The position numbers and the translations under genes are program-made. From Halisarca cf. caerulea (lineage: Eukaryota; Porifera; Demospongiae; Chondrillida; Halisarcidae), in contig CAUJGJ010000193.1 of assembly GCA_963170055.1 (NCBI GenBank), forward strand, positions 27,701 through 42,700: a stretch of 15,000 nucleotides of DNA, written 5' to 3'. Below are positions 13,307-15,000 of this stretch, in pieces. The notes under the pieces were generated by a model. It saw only the letters and a list, made by a program, of their open reading frames with translations, was not told the DNA's origin and made no database searches. Within the stretch, counting starts at the first letter, position 1. The number at the start of each line of letters is the position of its first letter.

Positions 13307-13962
13307 ATGGCCCAAATCAAAGTGGACATCCACAATCACATCCTTCCAGAAAGATGGCCGGATTTGAAGGAGGTGAGCGCGTTTAGTAATGTATCTTCTT
13401 AGTACTGTATGCAGTCACGAGAAGGCGGGTTACAGTTTTGTTTTCGTTTATGATTTTATGTCAATTGTGACAGACTAGCCCTCTGTTACCTGGTGGTATT
13501 CACTAACGTCTTTTGCCCTGCAGCGTTACGGTTATGGCGGGTGGATCCAGCTTCACCACCACTGTAAAGGGAAGGCCCGCATGATGAAGGACGGACAGCT
13601 GTTTCGCGTCATTGACGAGAACTGCTGGTCCCCTGAAGCTAGAATAAGAGATATGGACGCCACAGGTGGGTGAAAGACATCTTTGAATTGACAGCCTGCC
13701 TCAATTGAGGCGATAAGGCCGTTTGGTGTTCGTTGAAAGGTTTCTGTATACGATGACCCCTTTCCATCTGTTTATGCTTCGATTCTTTGTGTGTTCTATT
13801 GTATATTACGACCTCACTGCGATAGGTTTGTGTGACTTGTTGCCCAAGATCTTGCTTAAGAAGGTTCTTGCTTTCAATATTATCTTTTTGTTCGTTTTCA
13901 TACGTACGTAGGTGTCACAGTGCAAGCTCTTTCGACCGTTCCTGTAATGTTCAGTTATTGGG

Positions 13963-14034
<72 letters not shown>

Positions 14035-14527
14035 CATGCATGCATGCATGTGTGTATACGTGTGTGTGTGTGTGTGTGAAAGTGTGTGTACCATACTACA
14101 GTGAATTCTTGTTTGTCCGCTACCTCTTTATCTGCCATCAGTACGTATGTATGTATGTACATGAGTTAATTCAAAAGGCTGTACATTGAGATGGATAATC
14201 AGCATCGTGCACACTGGCTAGTCTGTCTTTTGGTACTCCAACTGTCGCTGGAGTATCTACGTATGATCTGTCAGAATTTTCGAGACTAGTTGTGGCAGAT
14301 TGACAAAAGTTCACTGTATATATCAGCAATGTCAGTGAGGTGGTATTAGAGTGCGCTCTCTCTCATCTTGTCAGGCAAAGCCAGAAGACACACTTGACTT
14401 GTGTCAGATTCTGAACAACGATCTCGCAGCCACCATTGCCAAGTACCCGAAGAGGTTCATCGGACTGGGCACCCTTCCAATGCAGGCTCCAAACCTTGCC
14501 GTGCAGGAGCTCCGCCGATGTATTCAG
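13307..14527 (+). CDS. ACMSD: ACMSD, 2-amino-3-carboxymuconate-6-semialdehyde decarboxylase, N-terminal exons, continues past the window
   Basis: The enzyme decarboxylates ACMS in the kynurenine (tryptophan breakdown) pathway, diverting flux from quinolinate and NAD synthesis. It is a zinc enzyme of the amidohydrolase superfamily and acts in the cytosol. Four exons join: 13307-13372, 13524-13665, 13912-13961 and 14375-14527, with donors GTGAGC, GTGGGT, GTTAGT and GTGAGG and phases 0, 1, 0, 0. They give 137 residues, roughly the first 40% of the 336-residue human protein. Seen directly: the metal-binding VDIHNHILP motif (His9 and His11, equivalent to human His6 and His8); [19 protein letters not shown] with Arg50, equivalent to substrate-contacting Arg47 of human; [29 protein letters not shown]; and [17 protein letters not shown] followed by [16 protein letters not shown]. 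The ATG is the first Met after an in-frame TAA at 13262. The remaining exons lie beyond 15000. Intron 3 starts directly in a TG microsatellite. Confidence 0.97.
13966..14075. repeat. (TG)n microsatellite at the donor of ACMSD intron 3
   Basis: TG dinucleotides begin 4 bp inside the intron (TGG|GTTAGTGTGTG) and run to 14030. GCATGCATGCATG and a second short TG run follow. Confidence 0.95.
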
Positions 14528-14554
14528 GTGAGGTGCATGTGTGTGCTTTTCTCA

Positions 14555-14735
14555 CATACACACATGTACATACGTAAGTACTACTGTCTGCCTATGGTGA
14601 ATGTGATGTACACTTAATAACATACACGTACGTATGTATGTGTGTGCTTTTCTCACATACACACACATGTACATACTGCTGTCTGCTGTGTGATGTACTT
14701 ACGTAATTACATACGTATGTGTATATGTGTGAGGG
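14555..14735. repeat. TACGTACATAC/TGTG low-complexity tract in ACMSD intron 4
   Basis: A segment of about 25 bp (TGTGTGCTTTTCTCACATAC) occurs twice, at about 14538 and 14640, each followed by CACATGTACATAC. This makes a local imperfect duplication. No exon is seen. Confidence 0.7.
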
Positions 14736-14848
14736 GGGATACCATGGGGGGTTCCAGTGGATACTGAAATTCTTGGCTATATCAGAAACAGGCTACATGC
14801 ATATGACCAGTTGCTCTTTAATAGCAGAACATTAACCCAGACACAATA

Positions 14849-15000
14849 CCGTATATCCGGAAATATTGGCGACATTTTTAATTTGGCGGTTTGGCAGTCA
14901 GGATCGAAATCGCCAAATTTCTATCACCAAATTCATATTAACCTACTTACTATGCTTTGTCCTTGCTGTGCAACCGCCAAATTTAATTTTCGCCAATATT
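14849..15000. mobile_element. 203-bp MITE family, copy 2, cut by the window edge
   Basis: The left end, TA-CCGTATATCCGGAAATATTG, is followed by a sequence closely matching copy 1 at 4156 (shared CCTACTTACTATGCTTTGTC, CCTTGCTGTG, CGCCAATATT against TGCCAATATT). About three quarters of the element is visible. It lies in ACMSD intron 4. Confidence 0.9.

Overview
This is eukaryotic, metazoan DNA with intron-split genes. It suits an invertebrate with a compact but repeat-rich genome. A sponge (demosponge) is my best guess, from the gene divergence, short introns, dense small foldback transposons and many CA and TACA/TACG tracts. The sequence alone does not prove this.

Three protein genes can be reconstructed exon by exon with consistent GT-AG junctions and phases. 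(1) Minus strand, about 5849 to 1677 and probably running off the left edge: the N-terminal part of a HECW-like (NEDL-type) protein, whose three exons assemble one HECW N-terminal/SKICH-like beta-sandwich domain. (2) Minus strand, 12945 to 8496: a complete eight-exon ATG101 gene, the HORMA-fold subunit of the ULK1/ATG13 autophagy-initiation complex, 215 codons. (3) Plus strand, from 13307 to beyond the right edge: the first four exons of ACMSD, the zinc amidohydrolase-family decarboxylase of the kynurenine pathway. ATG101 and ACMSD are divergent, with 361 bp between start codons, and may share a promoter.

The rest is repeats. Long (CA)n/(TG)n tracts lie at 1-151, 511-576, 1585-1621, 2033-2138, 3049-3170, 9824-9950, 10541-10628, 10786-10940 and 13966-14030. 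Most lie in introns and several touch splice donors. A 33-bp minisatellite (about 4555-5185) fills part of the first HECW-like intron. Several short terminal-inverted-repeat elements with TA target duplications (mariner/pogo-like MITEs), one hAT-like element, a 963-bp TIR element, a 130-bp near-perfect palindrome and a three-copy 29-bp hairpin repeat fill the introns and the 5850-8495 intergenic block.

I found no new protein system. The most interesting structure is the arrangement of the microsatellites. ATG101 exon 5 and HECW-like exons 2 and 3 are each frame-preserving and each flanked by CA on one side and UG on the other in the pre-mRNA. Such tracts could pair and loop the exon out. Most of the other open frames in the window are read-through of CA/TG tracts or of the 33-bp minisatellite, whose unit length keeps all frames open.
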